This document shows, one piece after another, positions 1 through 6,378 of a DNA stretch of 6,761 nt (positions are counted from its first letter, which is position 1; every line of letters begins with the position of its first letter). The DNA lies in NCBI GenBank assembly GCA_023447015.1, contig JAEXPG010000641.1, positions 1 to 6,761 of the forward strand, in the 5' to 3' direction. The translations under genes and the position numbers were made by a program. Under the pieces are notes generated by a model. That model did not search any database. It saw only the letters and a program-made list of their open reading frames with translations, and was not told where the DNA came from. Source of the stretch: Verrucomicrobiota bacterium. GTDB lineage: Bacteria; Verrucomicrobiota; Verrucomicrobiia; Opitutales; Opitutaceae.

Positions 1-2092
1 GCACGACCTGGCCGCCGTCGCCGAAGTAGACCTTGTAGCCGTTGTCGTGCGGCGGGTTGTGGCTGGCGGTGATGACGATGCCCGCCGAGGCCTTGAGGTA
101 GCGCACCGAGAAGCTCAGCTGCGGCGTGGAGCGCGGGCCGTCGAAGATGAACGCCTGGCCGCCGAGCTGGCTCCAGGTCGAGGCAGCGAGTTCGCAGAAG
201 TGGCGCGAGAAGTGGCGCACGTCGTGCGCGATCACCAGGCGCGGCTGGTCGAAGCTGCCGGTGGCGCAGAGATGCTGCTTGGTGTAGCGGAAGAGGCCGA
301 TCGTCGCGCGCACGACGGTGAAGTCGTTGAGCACGTTGCAGCCCACGGCCGGGTGCGCGGGCGAGCCCTGCGCGCTGAGCGTGCCGATCTCGGCGGCGGC
401 GGTGGCCTTGCCGATGGTGCGGCCGCGCATGCCGCCGGTGCCGAACTCGAGCGTGCGGTAGAAACGGTCGTTGAGCTCGGGCCACTGCTCCTTGGCGACA
501 AGTTCCTCGACGGCCGCGCGGGCCCAGTCGGGCAGGAACGTGCCGCCCAGCCAGGTGCGGAGGTTCTGCGCGGTGCTGGCGAGGATCTGGCCGGCCTGCT
601 CGGCCGCGGCGATTTGGTCGATCGTGCTCATGTGGTGCGATGTCTTCGTGGTTGGGGGGAGAGCGGAAGCGTCGCCCAGCACGAGGCCGGCGGCGATGGC
701 AGGCTTGGTCGGCAACGCGGCCCAGGCGGCGCGGAAGCTCGGTTCGTCGTCGCCGAAGAGCGGCGACACTTCGAGCGCGAACGGCGGCAGGCCGGTGGCA
801 TCGGCCGGCACGGTGGCGCCGGCGGCGCGCAGCCAGCGCACAAACTGCCGGAGCTGGTCGTCGCGGCAGGTCCGGGGCGAGTCGACGCCTTCGGCGTTCT
901 TGACCGGGCTGAAGTCGTCGCCGCGCGGGGCCTCTATCGTCACCGAGTTCCGGGCGAACGGCAGCGCGTCGAAGACGAACATCTCGAACTTCACGCCGTT
1001 GGCCTTCTCGGGCTTCACCGGCGTGCCGTCGGCGGCCACGCACGGGATCTTCTTGTCGGCGCGATGGAACGGCAGGGCCTCGGCGCCCTTGGCCATGCGC
1101 TCGATGAACGCGCGGCTGAAGACGTGGATCGCCACGCTGCCGGCGAGGAAGCGCAGGCGGCCGGTCGCGCGGTCGACCTCGCGCTGGCGGTCCATCGGGA
1201 GATCGGAGTACTCGACCACGAGCAGCTTGCCGCGCTGGCGGCAGAAGTGGCCGACCTTCTCCTCCGCATAGGCCTTCGGGATCATCTTGCTCGACATCTC
1301 GGCGCCGGCGCGAAGGTGGAAGCCGATGAACGTCGGGTCGACGCAACGCACGAGCGGGTTGTCGACCTGGAAGTAGCTGAGGACGTCGATGCCCTCGCGG
1401 CGCATGATCTCCAGCGCGCCACTGCGATCGAGCGCGCGCAACGAACCACCGTGGCCGTCGGGGCTCATCGCGATGGACGCCTTTGTCTCGAGGAGAATGC
1501 GGCCCTCGAAATCCACCGCCGGCATGCGGCCCTGGCGGAAACAGTGCACGCGCTCGGCGGCGAGGCCGAAGTGGTTGTTCTCGCGGAAGAACGTCTCCGT
1601 CGCCTCATGGTTCGCATGGCTGGTCATGATGAACCAGTGCAGCGGTTTCCCGTAGCGGCGGCCGGCGGCGAGGATCTTCTCGGCGAAGACCTGGAAGAGC
1701 GACTTCTGGAGCACCGGCGTGACCTTGAACGTGCCCTTCGGGCCGTCGTAACCGAGGCGCGTCCCCTGCCCGCCCGCGACGACGAACGCCGCCACGCGCC
1801 CGGCGCGCAGCGCCTCCTCGCCCAGGCGGCGGGCCTCGGTCCAGTCGGCGGCGCTGCCCCCGTTCTGCGGCAGCGGCACGTACGGCGCGGGCTCCAGATC
1901 GCTCAGGTCGACCGCGGCACCCTTGGCGTTGCGGACCAGCGTGTCGGTGAGGCGGGCGACCTCGGTGAGGTCGATCTCATGCGCCTGCTCGGCAAGCTGC
2001 GTCTGTTCGGCGGGCGAAAGCTCGGCCCAGAAACGGAAGACGTGGCCTTGGCCGGCCCGGTTGAAGGACTCGATCAACTGCGCGGTTTCCAT
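1..2092 (-). CDS. Fused UAP1-like UDP-sugar pyrophosphorylase / PGM2-like phosphohexomutase (3' end beyond window)
   Basis: At least 697 residues run from the ATG at 2092 with no stop to the window edge. The N-terminal half (about 1-475) is a UDPGP/UAP1-type uridylyltransferase, which makes UDP-sugar from UTP and sugar-1-phosphate. It shows the nucleotide-binding loop AGGQGTRLG...PKG at 106-120, SPDGHGG at 210-216, VDNPLV at 243-248 and FSPVKNA at 394-400, the last typical of eukaryote-like UAP1. A Pro/Thr linker (about 475-487) leads in frame to Met488 and an alpha-phosphohexomutase. That half has FGTGGMRG at 550-557 and TASHNPP with the phosphorylated Ser677, followed by DNGYKVY, closest to PGM2-like mutases. 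Domains II-IV lie outside the window. Together the halves would convert hexose-6-phosphate to UDP-hexose in the cytoplasm. Glucose is the likely sugar, because the mutase motif is not of the AGM1 type, but UDP-GlcNAc is possible. No clear Shine-Dalgarno precedes either 2092 or 631. The family calls are firm; the exact substrate is inference. Confidence -1.
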   Translation of the reverse strand, partial: METAQLIESFNRAGQGHVFRFWAELSPAEQTQLAEQAHEIDLTEVARLTDTLVRNAKGAAVDLSDLEPAPYVPLPQNGGSAADWTEARRLGEEALRAGRVAAFVVAGGQGTRLGYDGPKGTFKVTPVLQKSLFQVFAEKILAAGRRYGKPLHWFIMTSHANHEATETFFRENNHFGLAAERVHCFRQGRMPAVDFEGRILLETKASIAMSPDGHGGSLRALDRSGALEIMRREGIDVLSYFQVDNPLVRCVDPTFIGFHLRAGAEMSSKMIPKAYAEEKVGHFCRQRGKLLVVEYSDLPMDRQREVDRATGRLRFLAGSVAIHVFSRAFIERMAKGAEALPFHRADKKIPCVAADGTPVKPEKANGVKFEMFVFDALPFARNSVTIEAPRGDDFSPVKNAEGVDSPRTCRDDQLRQFVRWLRAAGATVPADATGLPPFALEVSPLFGDDEPSFRAAWAALPTKPAIAAGLVLGDASALPPTTKTSHHMSTIDQIAAAEQAGQILASTAQNLRTWLGGTFLPDWARAAVEELVAKEQWPELNDRFYRTLEFGTGGMRGRTIGKATAAAEIGTLSAQGSPAHPAVGCNVLNDFTVVRATIGLFRYTKQHLCATGSFDQPRLVIAHDVRHFSRHFCELAASTWSQLGGQAFIFDGPRSTPQLSFSVRYLKASAGIVITASHNPPHDNGYKVYFGDGGQVV

Positions 2093-2233
2093 GCGAGGCG
2101 GCTAGAGTCGCCAGGCGGTGGGACCGCGCAACGGCAAAGTGGCCGGCCGCGGAGACCCGCCGTGGGCCACCCGAGCGGCGACGCCGAACGCGCACCCGCC
2201 GCCAGACCCGGGATCGCCCGGCACCGGCCCAGC

Positions 2234-2827
2234 TCAGCCGCCGACCGGAAAGCCCATGCTGCCGCGGATGAAGTCGCAGCGGGCCTTGTCGGTCAGGCGC
2301 TCCAGCAGTCGGAAGGCCACCTCCATGCCCGTCGCCGGCCCCCAGCAGGTGATGATGTTGCCGTCCTCGACCACCGGCTCGTTGACGACGGCGGCGCCGA
2401 AGCCGGCGAGCGTCTTCTGGCGGATCCGGTCCTTCTGATTGTAGGTCGTGCAACGCCGCCCCTGGAGCACGCCGCTCTTCCCAACCGGCAGCGCACCGAC
2501 GCAGATCGAGGCGATCAGTTTCCCGCGGCGGTCGAACTGCCGGATCAGCTCCAGCAGGCGCTCGTCGTACGCTTCGCGGTAGAAATCGAATTCCACGAAC
2601 CCGCCCGGCAACGCCAAGGCCGCAAAGTCGTCCACCCGGATCTCTTCACTGAGAAGATCCACGACCATCCGCTGGCCGAAGGAGCTCGCGACTTCGCGGG
2701 TGAAACCGGCGGTGACGAGCTTCGTGGAGCCGTCACCGTCCACAAGATTCCAGCCGATCACGTCGATGAAGACGCTGGCCTCATAGGTCTCGAAACCGTG
2801 CGGCAGAAACAGGAGGACCGTTTTCAC
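2234..2827 (-). CDS. DJ-1/PfpI-family protein (class I glutamine amidotransferase-like fold)
   Basis: The protein has 197 residues if it starts at the GTG at 2827 (VKTVLLFLPHGFE), which places the first beta strand at the N terminus as in DJ-1 proteins. The frame stays open upstream to 3001, but that extension is Arg/Ala-rich, overlaps the upstream gene and looks non-coding. Visible family features are GFE with Glu13 (the DJ-1 conserved acid), ALPGGF at 72-77 and the nucleophile elbow SICVGA with Cys109. Cys109 is followed by Val rather than His, so it resembles the DJ-1/ThiJ branch rather than PfpI proteases. Extra cysteines are at 126, 161 and 184. Family members act as redox sensors, chaperone-like proteins, glyoxalases or hydratases; the specific activity cannot be read here. 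It lies 133 bp after the carboxypeptidase gene and 141 bp before the fused sugar enzyme, so linkage to either is unproven. Confidence -1.
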   Translation of the reverse strand: MKTVLLFLPHGFETYEASVFIDVIGWNLVDGDGSTKLVTAGFTREVASSFGQRMVVDLLSEEIRVDDFAALALPGGFVEFDFYREAYDERLLELIRQFDRRGKLIASICVGALPVGKSGVLQGRRCTTYNQKDRIRQKTLAGFGAAVVNEPVVEDGNIITCWGPATGMEVAFRLLERLTDKARCDFIRGSMGFPVGG

Positions 2828-2887
2828 AACAACACCAACGGGCCATCCGCCGCGGGATGCAAGGGCACGCCGTGCTGCGCGGATCGC

Positions 2888-2914
2888 GCGGACCCCGGCG
2901 CAACCGGAGTCCGC
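2888..2914 (-). terminator. Hairpin downstream of the carboxypeptidase gene (possible terminator or leader element)
   Basis: On minus-strand RNA an 11-bp stem (2904-2914 with 2888-2898) closes a 5-nt loop UUGCG. One pair is U-G; on plus-strand RNA the same position would be a C-A mismatch, so the structure favours minus-strand transcripts. It begins 46 nt after the carboxypeptidase stop and ends 60 nt before the GTG of the DJ-1-family gene. No U tract follows, so intrinsic termination is uncertain. It could instead be a leader structure or a 3'-end stabiliser. Confidence -1.
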
Positions 2915-2960
2915 CCCGCCCGTCGGCGCACCACGGATGATCCCGGTACGCGGCCCGCGC

Positions 2961-4028
2961 CTACTTCGCCACGGGTTTCGCGCCGGGCAGTCTGAACTCA
3001 ACCTTCGGCTCGCCGTCCGCGGTCGCGCCCGCCGCGCCTTCCTCGCCCTCCTCGACCGGCAACGCCTGCGCCGGCTCCGCGCCGACCGGCACGGCCATCT
3101 CGGGCTCGGGGGCCTCCGGGATCAGATTCGCCGGCAACGGCGAGGCCTTCGGCATCGCCTCGCCGATCAGTCGCCGCGCGATCGCGTCGCGCTGGCTGCC
3201 GTGCACCCCGCCGCGGCTGCCCATGACCACCGCGATCACGCGCTTGCCGTCGCGATACACCGTGGCGGAGAGCGCGAACCCACCCCGGCTCAGATAGCCC
3301 GTCTTGAGACCGTCGCAGCCGGGCATCTGCCAGAGCAGTTTGTTGTGGTTGCGCATGACCAGCAGCGGCTCCTTGCGGAACGTGCGCTCCTTGGCCGAGG
3401 TCAACTTGAGCACGAGCGGATGTTTGATCAGCTCGCGGGAGAGCGTGGCGATGTCGCGCGGCGTCGAGGTGTCGGCCTCCTGCTTCGGCGAGGCCAGCCC
3501 GTGCGGGGTGACGAATTTCGTGTGGGCCATCCCCAACTGCGCCGCACGCTGGTTCATCGCCGCCACGAACGCCTCGCGGGAACCGGCGACATGTTTCGAC
3601 AGCGCGAGCGCGGCGTCGTTGGCCGACTGGATCATCATTGCGTAGAGGTACTCCTCCATCGAGAAGACCTCGCCCTCCTTCAGGAATACCTGCGTGCCGC
3701 CCATCTTCGCCTCCTCGGCAGTCGCGGTGATCGAATCCGCCAGGTGCGTCTTGCCCGCCTCGATCGACTCGACGCAGAGCAGGAGGTTCATGAGCTTCGT
3801 GACGCTCGCCGGATACGACGTCGCATCGGCGTTGTCCTCGAAGAGCGTCTTGCCGTCGGCGGCGTCGATCACGATCGCGCCGCTGTAGTCGCGGTCGGCC
3901 GGGCGGGCCGCCGCGGCGGACTCGGCGGGCGCGGCGGCCTTCTTCTTTTTCGCGGTGGCGGCCTGACCGGCGATGGGCAACGCCAGCAGCAACGCCAGTG
4001 CCAGGGAGAAGCGGAGAAAGTGGGTCAT
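2961..4028 (-). CDS. D-alanyl-D-alanine carboxypeptidase, peptidase S11 (PBP5/DacA-like)
   Basis: This 355-residue protein removes the terminal D-Ala from peptidoglycan pentapeptides in the periplasm. An N-terminal signal peptide is clear: hydrophobic core about 6-19, with GQAA as a likely cleavage region near 23-24. A Lys/Ala/Pro spacer follows (27-44). All three penicillin-binding motifs are present: SVTK at 75-78 (nucleophile Ser75 and Lys78), SAN at 135-137 and KTG at 242-244. The catalytic domain appears to end near 292. The remainder (about 293-355) is a Pro/Ala/Glu/Gly-rich low-complexity tail, not the beta-rich C-terminal domain and amphipathic anchor of E. coli PBP5, so membrane attachment by that route is unlikely. 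The ATG at 4028 is chosen because it directly precedes the signal peptide. The gene starts 102 bp after ligA on the same strand. The family assignment is secure; the paralogue type (dacA, dacC or dacF) is not resolved. Confidence -1.
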   Translation of the reverse strand: MTHFLRFSLALALLLALPIAGQAATAKKKKAAAPAESAAAARPADRDYSGAIVIDAADGKTLFEDNADATSYPASVTKLMNLLLCVESIEAGKTHLADSITATAEEAKMGGTQVFLKEGEVFSMEEYLYAMMIQSANDAALALSKHVAGSREAFVAAMNQRAAQLGMAHTKFVTPHGLASPKQEADTSTPRDIATLSRELIKHPLVLKLTSAKERTFRKEPLLVMRNHNKLLWQMPGCDGLKTGYLSRGGFALSATVYRDGKRVIAVVMGSRGGVHGSQRDAIARRLIGEAMPKASPLPANLIPEAPEPEMAVPVGAEPAQALPVEEGEEGAAGATADGEPKVEFRLPGAKPVAK

Positions 4029-4063
4029 CGGTGCGAGGGTCCGCTCCCCGCCCGGTCCGCGGC

Positions 4064-4073
4064 AAATCGATTT
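4064..4073. promoter_or_regulatory. AT-rich 10-bp palindrome upstream of the carboxypeptidase gene
   Basis: The perfect palindrome AAATCGATTT lies 35 bp upstream of the carboxypeptidase start codon, inside the ligA-carboxypeptidase intergenic region. It is a rare AT-rich patch in very GC-rich surroundings, at a distance suited to a promoter core or operator. No recognisable -35/-10 pair was found around it, so its role is a guess. Confidence -1.
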
Positions 4074-4105
4074 TGGGCCGGTCGGCCGGCGCGAGTTTGG
4101 CGCAT

Positions 4106-4126
4106 CCGCCCGGTAGGCCAGGGCGG
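4106..4126 (-). terminator. Small GC hairpin just after the ligA stop
   Basis: A 6-bp all-GC stem (CCGCCC with GGGCGG on the minus strand) with a 9-nt loop begins 4 nt after the ligA stop codon. There is no U tract behind it. Its position fits a weak terminator or 3'-end structure, but short GC stems arise often by chance in sequence this GC-rich. Confidence -1.
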
Positions 4127-4130
4127 TGAC

Positions 4131-6236
4131 CTAGCCGCTCGCCAGCAAGCGTAGCAGCCCCGCCTCGTCGAGCACCGGCACGCCGAGCGCGCGCGCCTTC
4201 TCCAGCTTCGAGCCCGCCTCCTCGCCCGCGACCACGTAATGGGTTTTCTTGGAGACACTGCCGCTCACCTTGCCGCCAGCCTGTTCGATCAACGCCGTCG
4301 CCTCCTCGCGGGAGAGCGCGGGCAAGGTGCCGGTGAGCACGAGGGTCTTGCCGGCAAGCGGCGCGCCTGCGCCCGCCGCGGCGGGCGGCGTCGGTTCCAG
4401 TCCAACCGAGCGCAGATCGGCCAGCAGCGCCTGGTTGCCCGACTGCGCAAACCAACCACGGAGCAGGCCCACGGTGCGCTCGCCGAAGCCGCCGACGTTG
4501 AGCAGGTCGGCCTCGCTCGCCGCCGCGATGGCGTCGAGCGAGCGAAAACGTTGCGCGAGATCCTTCGACGCCGCCGCACCCACCTGCGGGATGCCCAGGC
4601 CGTTGAGCACGCGCCAGAGGTCGGCATGCTTCCGCGCGGCGATGGCTGCGACCAGGTTGCCCGCCCACACCTCGCCCGACTTCTTGAGCGGCAGCAGATC
4701 CTCAAGCTTCAGCCGGAAGATGTCGGGAATGACCTTCACGAGGCCACGCTCGATCAGCAACGCGACGACCTCCTCGCCGAGACCGTCGATGTCGAGGCAG
4801 CCCTTCGATGCGAAATTCTCAAGGCGGCGCCGCACCTTCTCGGGGCAGTCGGCGTTCGGGCAGCGCCACACGACCTCGCCCTCGGCACGCGTCGCCGCGG
4901 TGCCGCAGATCGGGCAACTCGTGGGGAACACATACGGCGCGAGGCCGGCCGGGCGCTTCTCCACGAGCACCTGCACGACGGCAGGAATGATCTCGCCAGC
5001 CTTTTCGATCAGCACGAAGTCGCCGGGGCGCACGTCCTTGCGCGCGATCTCCTCGGCGTTGTGCAGCGTGGCGCGCTTCACCGTCGTGCCCGCGAGCAGC
5101 ACCGGTTCGAGCTCGGCCACCGGCGTGAGCGCGCCGGTCCGGCCGACCTGGATCGTGATGGCATTGACCCGCGTCTCCGCCCGGTCCGGGGCGAACTTGT
5201 ACGCACACGCCCAGCGGGGCGAGAGCTTGCGGGCGGTCTGGCCTTCGCCGCGCGCACCGGCCACACGCTGCTGGTCATGGCGGTCGAGTTTCACCACCGC
5301 GCCGTCGGTCGCATAGGCAAACGTGCGCCGGCGCTCGTCGAGCTCGCGGATCGCCGCCCACACGGCGTCGATCCCGCACACCGCCCAGAACTTCTCGACC
5401 ACCGGCAGACCCCAGGCGACGAGCTGCGCGAGGTACTCCGACTGGGACGCTGCCGGCTCGCCCGGCTCGCAGGCGCCCAGCCCGTAGAGCACGATCTCCA
5501 GCCGGCGCTTCGCCACCTCCGCGGAGTCGAGCAGCTTGAGCGTGCCCGCCGCCAGGTTGCGCGGGTTCGCATAGGGCTCGAGACCGGCCTCCTCCTGCTC
5601 GCGGTTGATGCGCTGGAACTCCTCGTTGCGCAGGAAGACCTCGCCGCGGATCTCGATCAGGCTTGGAAACGTGCGCTCCGGCGCCGCCGCGAAGAGTGGC
5701 AGCTCTCCGGCTGCCGCGGTCGTTCCGCGCTCCGGTTTCCGCTCTCCGGTTTCTCTCAACGCGGTCGGCAGCCCGCGGATCGTGCGCACATTGGCCGTCA
5801 CATCGTCGCCCTCCTCGCCGTCGCCGCGGGTCACCGCGCGCACAAGCTTGCCGTGTTCGTAGGTGAGGCTCACCGCGAGACCGTCGATCTTCGGCTCCAC
5901 GGTGTAGGCGAGGTCGTCGCTGCCAAACAGCTTCACGAGCCGCGCGTGGAATTCGCGCAGCTCGCCCTCGTCGTAGGTGTTGTCGAGGGTCATCATCGCC
6001 TGGCGGTGCCGCACGCGGGCGAAGCCCTCGGCACGGTCGTCACCCACGCGTTTCGTCGGCGAAGCACCGGTCGCCAGTTCCGGATGCGCCGCCTCGAGCT
6101 CGGGGAGCTCGCGTTTGAGCCGGTCGTAATCGAAATCGGTGATCTCCGGCCGCGCCTGCCGATAGTACAGCTCGTCGTGGCGGGCGAGTTCGGTGCGGAG
6201 GGCGGAGATACGGGCCTGGGCTTCGAGCGGAGTCAT
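4131..6236 (-). CDS. ligA: NAD+-dependent DNA ligase LigA
   Basis: The protein has 701 residues and seals nicks in duplex DNA during replication and repair, using NAD+. Domains in order: the Ia NAD-binding region with YYRQARPEITDFDYDRL at 24-40; the adenylation domain with KIDG at 116-119 (adenylated Lys116), EIRGEVFL at 195-202, DGAVVK with Lys316 and AYKF with Lys347; then the OB fold, a four-cysteine zinc finger (Cys441, 444, 459, 464), helix-hairpin-helix repeats and a C-terminal BRCT domain (about 626-701, with TLVLTGTL). All key residues are present, so it should be active. The ATG at 6236 matches the usual family N terminus; the frame is open to 6512 but that extension is compositionally odd and overlaps the divergent gene. 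Compared with E. coli LigA there is an extra stretch of about 26 residues at 163-188 and another of about 7 between Lys316 and Lys347. It is slightly longer than the usual 670 or so residues. Confidence -1.
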   Translation of the reverse strand: MTPLEAQARISALRTELARHDELYYRQARPEITDFDYDRLKRELPELEAAHPELATGASPTKRVGDDRAEGFARVRHRQAMMTLDNTYDEGELREFHARLVKLFGSDDLAYTVEPKIDGLAVSLTYEHGKLVRAVTRGDGEEGDDVTANVRTIRGLPTALRETGERKPERGTTAAAGELPLFAAAPERTFPSLIEIRGEVFLRNEEFQRINREQEEAGLEPYANPRNLAAGTLKLLDSAEVAKRRLEIVLYGLGACEPGEPAASQSEYLAQLVAWGLPVVEKFWAVCGIDAVWAAIRELDERRRTFAYATDGAVVKLDRHDQQRVAGARGEGQTARKLSPRWACAYKFAPDRAETRVNAITIQVGRTGALTPVAELEPVLLAGTTVKRATLHNAEEIARKDVRPGDFVLIEKAGEIIPAVVQVLVEKRPAGLAPYVFPTSCPICGTAATRAEGEVVWRCPNADCPEKVRRRLENFASKGCLDIDGLGEEVVALLIERGLVKVIPDIFRLKLEDLLPLKKSGEVWAGNLVAAIAARKHADLWRVLNGLGIPQVGAAASKDLAQRFRSLDAIAAASEADLLNVGGFGERTVGLLRGWFAQSGNQALLADLRSVGLEPTPPAAAGAGAPLAGKTLVLTGTLPALSREEATALIEQAGGKVSGSVSKKTHYVVAGEEAGSKLEKARALGVPVLDEAGLLRLLASG
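5730..5753. repeat. Short degenerate direct repeat inside the ligA insert
   Basis: The 10-mer CTCCGGTTTC occurs at 5730-5739 and again at 5744-5753, a 14-bp period, with a related CTCCGG at 5705-5710. The copies fall at the start of the extra segment of the ligase adenylation domain. Because 14 is not a multiple of three, the copies are read in different frames, so the repetition is at DNA level rather than protein level. This suggests the insert may have grown by local duplication or slippage. Confidence -1.
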
Positions 6237-6334
6237 GCGGCGACAGAGGCCGACTAAAGTGGATTGCTCGCCGTGCGCCAGCCCGAGAACGCGGCGCCCC
6301 CTACTTGACGGTCCCCCGGATGGCAGCTTGTTGC

Positions 6335-6366
6335 ACGCGGGCCGAGGTGTCAGCCTTGGCCCGCGT
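6335..6366 (+). promoter_or_regulatory. Strong hairpin in the beta-galactosidase leader
   Basis: Positions 6335-6347 pair with 6354-6366 to form a 13-bp stem around the 6-nt loop TGTCAG. Twelve pairs are Watson-Crick and one is G-U when transcribed on the plus strand; on the minus strand that pair becomes a C-A mismatch. The stem ends 12 nt before the beta-galactosidase ATG and lies in the divergent region between ligA and that gene. No U tract follows. It could act as an attenuator, a translation-limiting or mRNA-stabilising leader structure, or as a DNA operator. Confidence -1.
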
Positions 6367-6378
6367 CCCCTCTGCCAA

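Noticed and set aside
2139..2170. Inverted repeat GTGGCC/GGCCAC between the DJ-1-family gene and the fused enzyme
   Set aside because: The stem is only 6 bp with a 20-nt loop and no U tract; such pairs are expected by chance in GC-rich DNA.
47..2995. 982-codon open frame on the plus strand
   Set aside because: It lies opposite the fused sugar enzyme and the DJ-1-family gene, runs across the gap between them, and its product is Arg/Ala/Gly/Glu-rich with no recognisable domain. It is a shadow frame caused by high GC codon use.
4077..4090. GCCGG/CCGGC stem with a 4-nt loop upstream of the carboxypeptidase gene
   Set aside because: Only five GC pairs, no U tract directly behind it, and it lies in extremely GC-rich sequence, so I give it no function.
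2998..4668. 556-codon minus-strand open frame
   Set aside because: It overlaps both the carboxypeptidase and the end of ligA in another frame and is Arg/Gly-rich; both real genes show their full motif sets in their own frames.
4239..6257. 672-codon open frame on the plus strand
   Set aside because: It is antisense to ligA, whose motifs are all intact, and its translation is Arg/Ala/Leu/His-rich without any family signature.
6305..6310. TTGACG as a -35 box for the beta-galactosidase
   Set aside because: It is close to the -35 consensus, but no acceptable -10 hexamer lies 16-18 bp downstream, so a promoter cannot be supported.
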